A stretch of DNA of 37,437 bases, taken from Halomonas sp. PR-M31 (GTDB lineage Bacteria > Pseudomonadota > Gammaproteobacteria > Pseudomonadales > Halomonadaceae). This document shows positions 16,525-25,445 of the stretch, one piece after another. Made by a program: the position numbers and the translations under genes. Under the pieces are notes generated by a model that worked only from the letters and a program-made list of their open reading frames with translations, did not search any database and had not been told where the DNA came from. Each line of letters opens with the position of its first letter. The first letter of the stretch is position 1. The stretch is from the NCBI RefSeq assembly GCF_001039575.1, contig NZ_JIBT01000052.1, positions 1-37,437 of the forward strand, read 5' to 3'.

Positions 16525-17751
16525 ATGGGTTTTTCACAAGCACTAAGCGGTCTGAACGCCGCCTCGACCAATCTTGATGTGGTCGGTAACAACATCGCCA
16601 ACTCGCAGACCGTGGGCTTCAAGAGCTCTGGGGTGCAGTTCGCCGACGTTTACGCCGGCGCCAAGGTGGGTCTGGGTACGCGGGTTTCCGCGGTACTCCA
16701 GGATTTCAGCAACGGCACCCTGGAAAGCACCAACCGCAACCTGGATCTGGCAATCAGCGGCGGCGGCTTTTTCCGCATGTCCCAGAATGATCAGGTGGTC
16801 TATTCCCGCAACGGTCAGATGACCATGACCGCGGACGGCTATCTGCAGAATGCCCAAGGCGCACGACTGACCGGCTTCCCAGCTGGGGCGGGCGCAGGCG
16901 CGGAGCCGGTGGCGCTGCGGGTGCCTTCTGATGCGGTCCCGGCCAATGCCACCACCGGTATCGATGCCAGCCTAGTGTTGGATTCCTCGGTGGATAGCAT
17001 TGATCGTGTTGCGACTCCTTTCGCGCAGGACAATGCCAATAGCTACTCCTACGCCAATAGCGCCACGGTCTACGACTCCCAGGGCAACAGCCACAACGTC
17101 ACCATGTATTTCAGCAAGGTCAGTGACAACAATTGGGAAGTTCGTCAATCCATTGATGGCAAGATGGCACCTGAAAATCCAGTAGGTAATGCAGGAGCCC
17201 CTTTTCCGCCGGGTCAACCCAAGACGCTAACATTTGATACCAAGGGCCAGCTTACTTCTGGTATGCCATTAAATTTTGATTTTGGCGACTTAGGCAATGG
17301 TACTGATCCACTGAATGTTGATCTCGATCTAGCTGGTACCACCCAGACCGGCAACAACTTCTCTCTGGATTCCCTGACCCAGGACGGCTACGCCTCCGGC
17401 AATCTGGTGGGCATCGCCATCAACGCCGATGGCAGCATCATGGGCAACTACTCCAACGAGCAGTCCGAGGTTTTGGGCACCATCAGCCTGGTGAACTTCC
17501 GCAACCCGGAAGGCTTGAAGCCCGTGGGCGACAACGCCTGGGTGGAAACCGGTGAATCCGGCCAGGCCCTTCTGGGCCAGGCGGGTACCGGCATGCTGGG
17601 CAGCATCGAATCCGGCGCCGTGGAAACCTCCAACGTGGATCTGACTCGAGAGCTTGTCGATCTGATCATCGCCCAGCGTACCTTTCAGGCCAACACCAAC
17701 TCGGTTCGGACCCAGTCCGAAGTGCTCGAAAGTGTCGTGAACCTGCGTTAA
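16525..17751 (+). CDS. flgE: Flagellar hook protein FlgE
   Basis: FlgE polymerises into the curved hook that links rod and filament. The 408-residue product has the N-terminal motif VVGNNIANSQTVGFKSSG and the C-terminal heptad-rich helix NVDLTRELVDLIIAQRTFQ ending in SEVLESVVNLR, the D0/D1 parts needed for polymerisation. The middle contains the variable, surface-exposed domains. Bases 17221-17280 are only about 38% GC by hand count while both flanks are clearly GC-rich, suggesting that the outer domain has been exchanged by recombination. CAGGAGCAG precedes the ATG. Confidence 0.97.
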   Translation: MGFSQALSGLNAASTNLDVVGNNIANSQTVGFKSSGVQFADVYAGAKVGLGTRVSAVLQDFSNGTLESTNRNLDLAISGGGFFRMSQNDQVVYSRNGQMTMTADGYLQNAQGARLTGFPAGAGAGAEPVALRVPSDAVPANATTGIDASLVLDSSVDSIDRVATPFAQDNANSYSYANSATVYDSQGNSHNVTMYFSKVSDNNWEVRQSIDGKMAPENPVGNAGAPFPPGQPKTLTFDTKGQLTSGMPLNFDFGDLGNGTDPLNVDLDLAGTTQTGNNFSLDSLTQDGYASGNLVGIAINADGSIMGNYSNEQSEVLGTISLVNFRNPEGLKPVGDNAWVETGESGQALLGQAGTGMLGSIESGAVETSNVDLTRELVDLIIAQRTFQANTNSVRTQSEVLESVVNLR

Positions 17752-17758
17752 TCGCCGC

Positions 17759-17789
17759 CCGCCTGCCAGGTATTGAGCCCGGCAGGCGG
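17759..17789 (+). other. Strong hairpin in the flgE-flgF gap
   Basis: CCGCCTGCC (17759-17767) and GGCAGGCGG (17781-17789) form a perfect 9-bp GC-rich stem with a 13-base loop, eight bases after the flgE stop. No T run follows. It could stabilise the upstream mRNA or reduce transcription into flgF, fitting the need for far more hook than rod protein. The role is inferred. Confidence 0.6.
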
Positions 17790-17848
17790 ACACGAGTCGA
17801 TGCGAATTGATGTGAGCCCACCGAGCCGAATCAGGAGAGCCGGACCCC

Positions 17849-18586
17849 ATGGATCGTCTTCTTTATACCGCCATGAGCGGCGCCAAGCAGAGCATGGATC
17901 TGCAGGCAGTCATCAACCACAACCTGGCCAACGTGGCGACACCGGGCTTTCGCGCCGAGCTGCAGGCCCTGCGCTCCGTGCCGGTCCAGGGCGATGGCCT
18001 GGCGACCCGCACCGTGGTTGCGGCCACCACCCCGGGCAGCGATTTCACTCCTGGTGCGATCAACACCACCGGTCGGGAGCTGGATATCGCGATCGATGGC
18101 GATGGCTGGCTGGCGGTGCAGACCGGTGATGGCGAGGCCTATACCCGTCGCGGCGATCTGCAGATCGATGCCAACGGCGTATTGACCAACATGGGGCGGC
18201 CGGTGCAGGGCGACGGCGGACCGATCATCGTGCCTCTGGGTGCTCAGGTCAGCATCGGTAGCGACGGCACCCTGAGCGCCTTGGTTGCCGGCGGCGAGCC
18301 CAACACCATGGGTCCGATCGGACAGATCAAGCTGGTCAACCCGGAGCGGGGCAGCCTGGTCCGCGGTGAAGACGGGCTCTTTCGTCCCAAGGCAGGCCCC
18401 GGCGTGCTGCAGGCGGACGAGACCGTGCGGGTCGTCAGCGGGGCGCTTGAAGGCAGCAACGTCAGCGCCACGGAAACCATGGTGGCGATGATCGACAGCG
18501 CCCGACGCTACGACATGCAGATGAAGAACATCGAGAGTGTCGATGAGAACGCTCAGCGGGCCAACAGCTTGCTATCGGCAAATTAA
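17849..18586 (+). CDS. flgF: Flagellar proximal rod protein FlgF
   Basis: FlgF is a rod subunit between FlgBC and the distal rod FlgG. The 245-residue product (E. coli 251) begins MDRLLYTAMSGAKQSM and has the family motif INHNLANVATPGFRAEL, a central LDIAIDGDGWLAVQT stretch, and the C-terminal SNVSATETMVAMIDSARRY segment typical of rod/hook proteins. GGAGAGCC precedes the ATG. It lies 97 bases after flgE; most of that gap is the hairpin described separately. Confidence 0.96.
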   Translation: MDRLLYTAMSGAKQSMDLQAVINHNLANVATPGFRAELQALRSVPVQGDGLATRTVVAATTPGSDFTPGAINTTGRELDIAIDGDGWLAVQTGDGEAYTRRGDLQIDANGVLTNMGRPVQGDGGPIIVPLGAQVSIGSDGTLSALVAGGEPNTMGPIGQIKLVNPERGSLVRGEDGLFRPKAGPGVLQADETVRVVSGALEGSNVSATETMVAMIDSARRYDMQMKNIESVDENAQRANSLLSAN

Positions 18587-18620
18587 CGCTTCGGCACTCT
18601 TTTTTGCGAGGAATTGAAAC

Positions 18621-19403
18621 ATGATCAGATCTCTTTGGACGGCCAAGACCGGCCTCGAGTCCCAGCAGCTGCAGATGGACGTCATCGCCAACAACTTGGC
18701 CAACGTCAGCACCAACGGCTTCAAGCGCTCCCGGGCGGTCTTTGAGGACCTGTTGTACCAAAACCTGCGCCAGCCCGGCGCCCAGGCCACGGTGCAGGAC
18801 AATCTGCCTTCAGGCCTGCAGATCGGTAGCGGTGTGCGTCCGGTTGCCACCGAGCGTCTGCACACCCAGGGTGGGCTGGAAAATACCCAGAACTCCAAGG
18901 ATCTGGCCATCAGCGGCAAGGGCTTCTTCCAGGTGCTGCGCCCGGATGGCACCACCGCCTATACCCGGGATGGCAGCTTCCAGGTCAATCAGAACGGCCA
19001 GATGGTCACCGCCGGCGGCTACCCGGTAGAGCCCGCGGTATTCATACCCGAGAATGCGCTGTCGGTGTCCATCAGTCAGGACGGCGTCGTTTCCGTGACC
19101 CAGCCGGGCACCTCCGAGTCCAATCAGGTCGGTCAGCTGCTGCTCTCCACCTTTACTAACCCGACCGGGCTCGAAAGCATCGGCGAGAATCTGTACCTCG
19201 AAACCAACGCCTCCGGTCCGCGCAATGACAGCGTGCCGGGGCTCAATGGCGCCGGCACCCTGTATCAGGGCTATGTCGAGACCTCCAACGTCAACGTTGT
19301 GGAGGAGATGGTCAGCATGATCCAGACCCAGCGCGCCTACGAGATCAACAGCAAGGCCGTGCAGACTTCCGACGAAATGCTGGCCCGTCTGAGCCAGATG
19401 TGA
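18621..19403 (+). CDS. flgG: Flagellar distal rod protein FlgG
   Basis: FlgG forms the distal rod, the drive shaft through the P and L rings. The 260-residue length equals the E. coli protein. The N-terminal motif [18 protein letters not shown] and C-terminal [20 protein letters not shown] are nearly identical to those of well-studied FlgG proteins. GAGGAATTGAAAC gives a good ribosome-binding site before the ATG. Confidence 0.98.
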   Translation: MIRSLWTAKTGLESQQLQMDVIANNLANVSTNGFKRSRAVFEDLLYQNLRQPGAQATVQDNLPSGLQIGSGVRPVATERLHTQGGLENTQNSKDLAISGKGFFQVLRPDGTTAYTRDGSFQVNQNGQMVTAGGYPVEPAVFIPENALSVSISQDGVVSVTQPGTSESNQVGQLLLSTFTNPTGLESIGENLYLETNASGPRNDSVPGLNGAGTLYQGYVETSNVNVVEEMVSMIQTQRAYEINSKAVQTSDEMLARLSQM

Positions 19404-19432
19404 GACTAGAACCCATGAGCAACGAGCACCCC

Positions 19433-20128
19433 ATGAAAATGCAACCATCTTCTTTCGTCAGCCAGGCGCTGCGCGTGTTGCTGGTGCTCGTGATTTTAGC
19501 GGTCATGGCAGGCTGCGCCCAGATTCCCCGAGCCTCCGTGGTGGGTGAGCAAGAAAGAATCGTTGTGGTCGAGCCGCCGCCGGTCATTGCCAACGGCTCG
19601 ATCTATCAGCCGGGGCTGGGCTACCAGCCGCTGTTCGAGGACCGTCGTCCGCGCATGATCGGCGACATCCTGACCATCGTGCTGGACGAAGAGGTCAGCG
19701 CCAGCAAGAACTCTTCCGCCAATGCCGGCCGGGACGGTTCCGCAAGCCTTGAGCTGACACAGCTACCCGACAAGCTAGACAAGCTTGTCGAATACGGTTT
19801 CGACGTTTCCGGGAACAATGACTTCTCCGGCAGCGGCGGCGCTCGGGCGACCAATTCCTTTACCGGTACCATCACCGTGACGGTGCTGGATGTGCTTTAT
19901 AACGGCAACCTGCGGGTGCGCGGTGAAAAGCAGATCGCCATCAATCAGGGCACCGAGTTCATTCGCTTCTCCGGGGTAGTCAATCCGCGCACCATCAGCG
20001 GTCAGAACACCGTGCCCTCGACCCAGGTGGCGGATGCGCGCATCGAGTATGTCGGCGATGGCTATATCAACGAGGCGCAGACCATGGGTTGGCTGCAGCG
20101 CTTCTTCCTCAACGTATCGCCTTTCTGA
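19433..20128 (+). CDS. flgH: Flagellar L-ring lipoprotein FlgH
   Basis: FlgH builds the L-ring, the outer-membrane bushing of the basal body. The product (231 residues from this start; E. coli 232) has a lipoprotein signal peptide ending MAGC, with the lipidated Cys, followed by the conserved blocks [31 protein letters not shown] and a C-terminus [13 protein letters not shown] nearly identical to E. coli. The start is ambiguous: GTG 19400 (overlapping the flgG stop), ATG 19415 and ATG 19433 are all in frame. I chose 19433 because it gives a normal-length signal peptide beginning MKMQ, but no start has a strong ribosome-binding site. Confidence 0.95.
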   Translation: MKMQPSSFVSQALRVLLVLVILAVMAGCAQIPRASVVGEQERIVVVEPPPVIANGSIYQPGLGYQPLFEDRRPRMIGDILTIVLDEEVSASKNSSANAGRDGSASLELTQLPDKLDKLVEYGFDVSGNNDFSGSGGARATNSFTGTITVTVLDVLYNGNLRVRGEKQIAINQGTEFIRFSGVVNPRTISGQNTVPSTQVADARIEYVGDGYINEAQTMGWLQRFFLNVSPF

Positions 20129-20159
20129 TCGGCAATACATGAAACACAGGTCGATGAAC

Positions 20160-21286
20160 ATGATTCAACGCCACGGTTATCGCGCTTTCATCCTGCATTC
20201 GCTGCTGGCACTGCTGTTGACGCTGTTCGCAGGTCAAACGGCCCAGGCCGAACGCCTGCGCGACCTGGCCTCTTTTGTCGGTGTGCGGGACAACGCCTTG
20301 GTGGGCTATGGCCTGGTGGTGGGGCTCGACGGTAGCGGCGACCAGACCACCCAGGCGCCGTTCACCACCCAGAGCCTGACCAACCTGCTTTCCCAGCTGG
20401 GTATTACCGTGCCGCCGGGCACCAACATGCAGCTCAAGAACATTGCGGCGGTAATGATCACCGCGGAGTTGCCACCGTTCTCGCGTCAGGGTCAGAAGAT
20501 CGACGTAGTGGTCTCTTCCGTCGCCAACTCGCGCAGTCTTCGCGGTGGTACCTTGTTGCTGTCACCGCTGAAGGGGGCGGATGGCCGTATTTATGCCATG
20601 GCCCAGGGCAACGTGCTGGTGGGTGGTGTGGGTGCCGAAGCCGGCGGCAGCAGCGTGCAGATCAATCATCAGGCGGCAGGGCGCATCACTAACGGGGCTA
20701 CAGTGGAAATGGAAGTGCCCCTGGTGCTCGGCGCCGATGGCACCCTGGATCTGCAGCTCGATACGTTTGACTTTGATACCGCTCAGCGCGCCGTTACCGC
20801 CATCAACAGTGAATTCGGTGCCCCGGTGGCGTCCGCATTGGATGGTCGGGTCATTCGATTGAATGCGCCCATCAACAGCAACGATCAAGTGCGTTTCATG
20901 GCCCGGGTGCAGAATGTGGACCTGGCCTTGGGCGAAGGACCGGCGAAAGTCATCATCAATTCCCGTACCGGCTCCGTGGTGCTGACCAGTGCGGTGACCC
21001 TGAACCGGGCCGCAGTGCCCATGGGAATCTGTCGATCACCATCGACTCCAACCCCCAGGTCAGCCAGCCCAATCCTTTCGGTGGCGGCGATACCGTGGTG
21101 GTGCCAAACGCGGACATCAGCGTGGCCCAGGAAGGGGGCGCCCTGCAGCTGCTGCAGACCAGCGCGGATTTGGCGGAAGTGGTCAGCGCCCTCAACGCAC
21201 TCGGCGCCACGCCCCAGGATCTGATGTCGATTCTGCAGGCGCTGCAGGCGGCGGGCTCACTGCGTGCTGAACTGGAGATCATCTGA
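20160..21286 (+). pseudogene. flgI: P-ring protein FlgI, interrupted by a single-base deletion
   Basis: FlgI forms the periplasmic P-ring with help from FlgA. From the ATG at 20160 (AGG nine bases upstream; ATGs at 20139 and 20154 are alternatives) there is a signal peptide (hydrophobic [11 protein letters not shown], then [18 protein letters not shown]) and good FlgI sequence to about 21014. There the frame breaks: the C-terminal part, including [20 protein letters not shown] and the final [13 protein letters not shown], continues in another frame to the TGA at 21284-21286. Restoring one base near GTGCCC (21015-21020) gives an uninterrupted 375-residue FlgI (E. coli 365). Either a sequence error or a genuine inactivating mutation. 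The stop overlaps the flgJ start (TGATG). Confidence 0.93.
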
Positions 21287-22329
21287 TGAGTGCCGGCGAT
21301 ATCAGCAGTCAATTCGCCCTCGATCTGCAAGGATTGCAGCGACTCAAGCACACGGCCAGCCGCGCACCCGGGGAGGGCCTCAAGGCCGCGGCGGAGCAGT
21401 TCGAGTCGGTCTTCTTGCAGATGATGCTCAAGAGCATGCGGGAAGCGATCCCCGAATCCGGCCTGATGGATAGCCAACAGACGAAGTTTTATACCGAAAT
21501 GCTCGACAAGCAGTGGGCACAGCATCTATCCGGGCAGGGCGTCGGTCTTGCGGAACAGCTAATCAATCAGCTCGAAGGACGCGGTTTGGTGCCCAAGGCT
21601 TCCAGCGTCAGTGAAAATCTGATCGCCGGCATTCCTCGCGGCACGCCGCGGCTGCTGCATGGCGGTTTGAATAGCGGTTTGAATAGCGACCCGGTCAGCG
21701 CTATAGACAAGGCGACCAGCGCAACGCCTGCCCCTGCGACAGCTAATGGCCCGGTACGGCTGGCGGATGAGCTGGATTTGAGACCACGAAATCCGGCAGT
21801 CACGTCACCCGCTGGGCCTGATGCCGAGCCGTTACGTGAGCGGCCGGATCATGTGGCCCAGTTCCTCAATAAGCTCGAGGGCCCAGCAGAGCGCGCCAGT
21901 CGCACCACCGGCGTGCCTGCCAAGCTTATCCTGGCCCAGGCCGCATTAGAAACCGGCTGGGGGCGTCATGAGATTCCAGATGCCAGTGGCGGTAATAGCC
22001 ACAACCTGTTCGGCATCAAGGCTGGCAGCCGCTGGCAGGGCGACACCACGGATATCACCACCACGGAATACATAAATGGGCGCCCAGTGCAGCAGGTGGA
22101 CCGCTTCCGAGTCTATGGCTCCTTTGAAGACGCCTTTACCGATTACGCTCGCCTGATTGGCGACAACCCGCGCTACAGCGGGGTAGTCACCGCCCCGGAT
22201 GCAGCGTCCGCGGCCCGAGCGCTACAAAGTAGCGGCTATGCCACGGACCCGGCTTACGCCAATAAGCTGATCGCGGTGATGGACAGCTTTGGTTCGCCAA
22301 GGCAGTCCGCCTCGTTGAGTGCTTTTTAA
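21286..22329 (+). CDS. flgJ: Rod cap and peptidoglycan hydrolase FlgJ
   Basis: FlgJ caps the growing rod and cuts peptidoglycan so it can pass. The 347-residue product has the N-terminal rod-cap domain (about 1-110, with AAEQFESVFLQMMLKSM) and a C-terminal glucosaminidase-type domain (about 200-347) with the LILAQAALETGWGRHE signature carrying the catalytic Glu, NSHNLFGIKAG, and the YGSFEDAFTDYARLI segment. The linker between them is Pro/Ala-rich and includes a 12-base tandem duplication at 21664-21687 giving SGLNSGLN-like repetition. The ATG overlaps the flgI stop, implying coupled translation. Confidence 0.97.
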   Translation: MSAGDISSQFALDLQGLQRLKHTASRAPGEGLKAAAEQFESVFLQMMLKSMREAIPESGLMDSQQTKFYTEMLDKQWAQHLSGQGVGLAEQLINQLEGRGLVPKASSVSENLIAGIPRGTPRLLHGGLNSGLNSDPVSAIDKATSATPAPATANGPVRLADELDLRPRNPAVTSPAGPDAEPLRERPDHVAQFLNKLEGPAERASRTTGVPAKLILAQAALETGWGRHEIPDASGGNSHNLFGIKAGSRWQGDTTDITTTEYINGRPVQQVDRFRVYGSFEDAFTDYARLIGDNPRYSGVVTAPDAASAARALQSSGYATDPAYANKLIAVMDSFGSPRQSASLSAF

Positions 22330-22361
22330 GTAAGAAATGACGGGAAAATTGCATCTGAAGC

Positions 22362-22388
22362 TCAAGTCGAGACGATTCCCGCCGATAA
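22362..22388 (+). promoter_or_regulatory. Sigma-28 (FliA) promoter for flgK-flgL
   Basis: TCAAGTCG (22362-22369), an 11-base spacer and a perfect GCCGATAA (22381-22388) match the FliA consensus at 13 of 16 positions. It lies in the 89-base flgJ-flgK gap, about 30 bases before the flgK start. Enterobacterial flgKL also has a class III promoter at this place. Confidence 0.85.
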
Positions 22389-22418
22389 CCTTGATAATCG
22401 CTAACTCGGAACGGATCC

Positions 22419-24085
22419 ATGAGCCTCTTTTCCATCGGCCTTAGTGGCCTGAATACTGCCCAGACTGCTTTGCAGACCGCCGGCAGCAACGTCACCAACG
22501 TCTTTACTCCTGGCTATAACCGCCAGTTGACTCTGATTGGGGAAAACACCTTTGGTGGCGGTGTGCAGGTCAACGACGTGCAGCGTCAGTTCAACAAGTA
22601 TGTTGCCGCCCAGCTCAATGCGGCGACTGGCAACAGTGCCGCCTTGAATGCCTACTCCAATCAGGTCAGCCAGATCGATAACCTGCTGGCGGATCGGGAT
22701 GCGGGTCTGGCGCCGCTGATGCAGAAGTTTTTCTCTTCGCTGGAAGATCTGGCCGGGGCCCCCTCGGACCCCGCGGCACGCCAAGGCGTGATCGGCACAG
22801 CGGATACCCTCACGGCTCAGTTTCGCTCCTTCGATAGCTATCTGGACGACATGCAGTCCGGCATCAACGGCAACATTCGCGACGAAGTCACCCAGATCAA
22901 CAACACCGCCAAACAGGTGGCCTCTCTCAATCGCGAAATCGCGCTTGCCAAGGCCAAGACCGGGGAGGCGCCCAACAGCCTGCTCAACCAGCGTGATCGT
23001 TTTGTCGCGGAGCTTAGCCAGCGCATCGGCGTCGATCTGGTCAATCAGGATGGCGACAGCTACAACCTGACCATCGGCAACGGCCAGCCCCTGGTAGCAG
23101 GTCGACAGAGCTTCAGCCTGGAGGCGGTTACCTCGCCCCTGGATCCATCGCGTACCGTGGTGGCCTACCGGGATGCCGGCGGCAACTTGATGTCTCTCGA
23201 TGAATCGACGTTTGATAAGGGCGCCCTGGGCGGACTCATGACCTTCCGTCGCGAAACCTTGGACAAGACCCAGAACCAGATTGGTCAGATGGCGCTGGCA
23301 CTCGCTACCGAGTTCAATGCTCAGCATGGCAAAGGGTTGGATCTAAACGGTGATCAGGGCGAAGACTTTTTCGATATCGGCTCAGCAGGGTGCTGCCGCA
23401 TAACGACAACAACGGTAGCGGTATTACGGTCGAGGTCGCCTTTGTCGATAGTAGCAAGGTAAGTACCAGCGACTATGACGTGCGCTTCGAAGGGGCGGGA
23501 TCGGCGGATATCGTCATCACGCGACGTGCTACCGGTGAAACCGTTGATGTTACTCGGGGTACGGATGCCAACGGCGACCCCACACTTGTGTTCGATGGCT
23601 TGCAGTTGACTTTGAAAGATGCCGGGACGAACCCGCTCAGTGAAGGGGATCGTTTCCAGATTCAGCCAACCCGGGATCTTGCCGGCATGATTTTTAATAA
23701 GATCAATGATACGTCCAAGATTGCCGCTGCAGAGGACTCCATTGATGGCCCCGGTGAAGGCCCTCTTTCATCTGGCGACAATCGTAATGCCCTGGCCCTG
23801 CAGAATCTGCAAAACCTCGACATCGTAGGCGGTAAGGCAAGTATCAGCGAAGCCTACGCGTCCATCGTCAGTGACGTGGGTAACCGCACCAACGTGGTCA
23901 AGGCGAATCTTTCAGCTCAGCAGGGGCTTGCAGAGCAGCTGACCGCGGTGCAGCAGTCCGAGTCCGGGGTGAACCTGGATGAAGAAGCCGCCAATCTTAT
24001 TCGTTTTCAGAAGTATTACCAGGCTAACGCCAAGGTCATCGAGACCGGCAGCAACATGCTCGACGCCATCTTGAATTTACGTTGA
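22419..24085 (+). pseudogene. flgK: Hook-filament junction protein FlgK (HAP1), interrupted by a single-base deletion
   Basis: FlgK is the first junction layer on the hook, to which FlgL and the filament attach. The first frame (22419 to about 23387) has the N-terminal motif NTAQTALQTAGSNVTNVF and normal FlgK sequence. The continuation, from VLPHNDNNGSGITVEV through the C-terminal helix NLIRFQKYYQANAKVIETGS to DAILNLR, lies in another frame ending at 24085. Adding one base near GCAGGG (23385-23390) joins them into a 555-residue protein (E. coli 547). Apart from this indel both halves look functional, favouring a sequence error or a very recent mutation. The ATG follows a sigma-28 promoter; the Shine-Dalgarno is weak (CGGAACGG). 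Confidence 0.93.
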
Positions 24086-24109
24086 GTATCATTTTTTTGA
24101 GGCGACACC

Positions 24110-25321
24110 ATGCGTATTAGTACCGTCACCATGTTCGAGTCCGGCTTGACTTCCATGAACAGTCAGCAGGGCAAGTTAATGCATGTCGAGCAGCAGCTCG
24201 CCAGCGGGCGTCGGGTGGTCAACCCCTCCGACGACCCTCAGGCGGCGTCCCGGGCCGTGGGTGTATCCCAGTCCATGGCGGTGAGCCAGCAGTACGCGGA
24301 TGCCCGCATTACCGCCGGCAACGCCCTCGCTCAGGAAGAGAGCGTGCTCAACAGCGTCAGCGATGGCATTGCCAGCGCCAAGACCCTGATCATCCAGGCC
24401 AGCAGCGATACGCTGAGCGATGCGGATCGCGCCTCCGTGGCGGCATCGCTCAAGGGCATCTATGAGAACCTTTTGGGTCTGGCCAATACCACCAACGGTA
24501 ACGGCAACTACCTGTTCGGTGGCTACAAGGACGATGCGCCGCCCTTCGTCAAAGAGAGCGGCGGAGTTGCCTACAAGGGTGATCTTGGGGTGCGGGAGCA
24601 GCAGGTAGACTCCTCACGCAAGATGCCGGTAGGGGATAGCGGCAAGGCGATCTTCGAGAGCGTGCATAGTGGCGCGGGCTATGTGGCAACGGCCAAAAAT
24701 GACGCTAGCGGCAATAACGGTAACGTGACCTTTACTGGCCCGACGCGAGTGGATGCCGCTGCAGCAGGATATGGTGATGAATATGAAATTAGCTTCAGCG
24801 ATGACAAGCATTATACCGTCATCAACAAAACGACCAACTCTACAGTGATAGGACCTGGTGAAGAATATAAGGCCGGTGAAAGTCTAGAATTTGGCGGTAT
24901 ATCAATCACCCTCGAAGGCACGCCAGCGGCTACCGATACGATCACTATGGCCAAGGCCGAAGATCGCAGCGTCTTCTCCACCTTGGAAAACGCCATCAAG
25001 GCCCTCGACACCTCGGCTGAAACCCCAGCCGACAAGGCAGCTCGTCGCAATACGATGTCCACGGTCAGCCGCGAACTCGACAACAGCCTCGACAATGTCC
25101 TGACTGTGCGGGCCTCCGTGGGTGCACGACTCAACGAGCTCGATGTGCTGGATTCCGTGGGCGGCAACCGCTCGTTGAATTATGAATCGACCTTGTCGGA
25201 CCTGGTGGATCTGGATTACGGTCGGGCAATCACCGACTACAAGATACGTCAGATCGGCTTGCAGGCGGCCCAGAAGGTGTTCACCGAGATTCAAGGAATG
25301 TCATTGTTCGATCGCTTGTGA
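24110..25321 (+). CDS. flgL: Hook-filament junction protein FlgL (HAP3)
   Basis: FlgL is the second junction layer connecting FlgK to the flagellin filament. The 403-residue product (E. coli 317) starts MRISTVTMFESGLTSMNSQQ and has the flagellin-like N-terminal helix with QLASGRRVVNPSDDPQAAS, and a C-terminal coiled-coil ending QKVFTEIQGMSLFDRL. The extra length lies in the middle, where bases 24781-24840 are about 38% GC and 24841-24900 about 43% by hand count, unlike the GC-rich ends; this suggests an acquired or exchanged surface domain. GAGGCGACACC precedes the ATG. The operon ends here with a terminator. Confidence 0.96.
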   Translation: MRISTVTMFESGLTSMNSQQGKLMHVEQQLASGRRVVNPSDDPQAASRAVGVSQSMAVSQQYADARITAGNALAQEESVLNSVSDGIASAKTLIIQASSDTLSDADRASVAASLKGIYENLLGLANTTNGNGNYLFGGYKDDAPPFVKESGGVAYKGDLGVREQQVDSSRKMPVGDSGKAIFESVHSGAGYVATAKNDASGNNGNVTFTGPTRVDAAAAGYGDEYEISFSDDKHYTVINKTTNSTVIGPGEEYKAGESLEFGGISITLEGTPAATDTITMAKAEDRSVFSTLENAIKALDTSAETPADKAARRNTMSTVSRELDNSLDNVLTVRASVGARLNELDVLDSVGGNRSLNYESTLSDLVDLDYGRAITDYKIRQIGLQAAQKVFTEIQGMSLFDRL

Positions 25322-25353
25322 TCGATCGACCATAAAAGCATTCACCCTTTTGA

Positions 25354-25388
25354 TGTCAGCCGGTTAAGCAGTCCGGCTGGCATTTTTT
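25354..25388 (+). terminator. Intrinsic terminator of the flg operon
   Basis: TGTCAGCCGG (25354-25363) pairs with CCGGCTGGCA (25373-25382), a 10-bp stem with one G-T pair and a nine-base loop, followed by six T at 25383-25388. It lies 32 bases after the flgL stop. Confidence 0.93.
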
Positions 25389-25445
25389 ATTGAAATGTAG
25401 CCAAATCCATGGGTAACCAGTGATAACAATACCCAAGGAGACCCC

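Noticed and set aside
21015-21020. Programmed ribosomal frameshift in flgI
   Set aside because: No slippery heptamer with a downstream pseudoknot was recognised, FlgI is not known to need frameshifting, and similar one-base losses occur in unrelated genes nearby.
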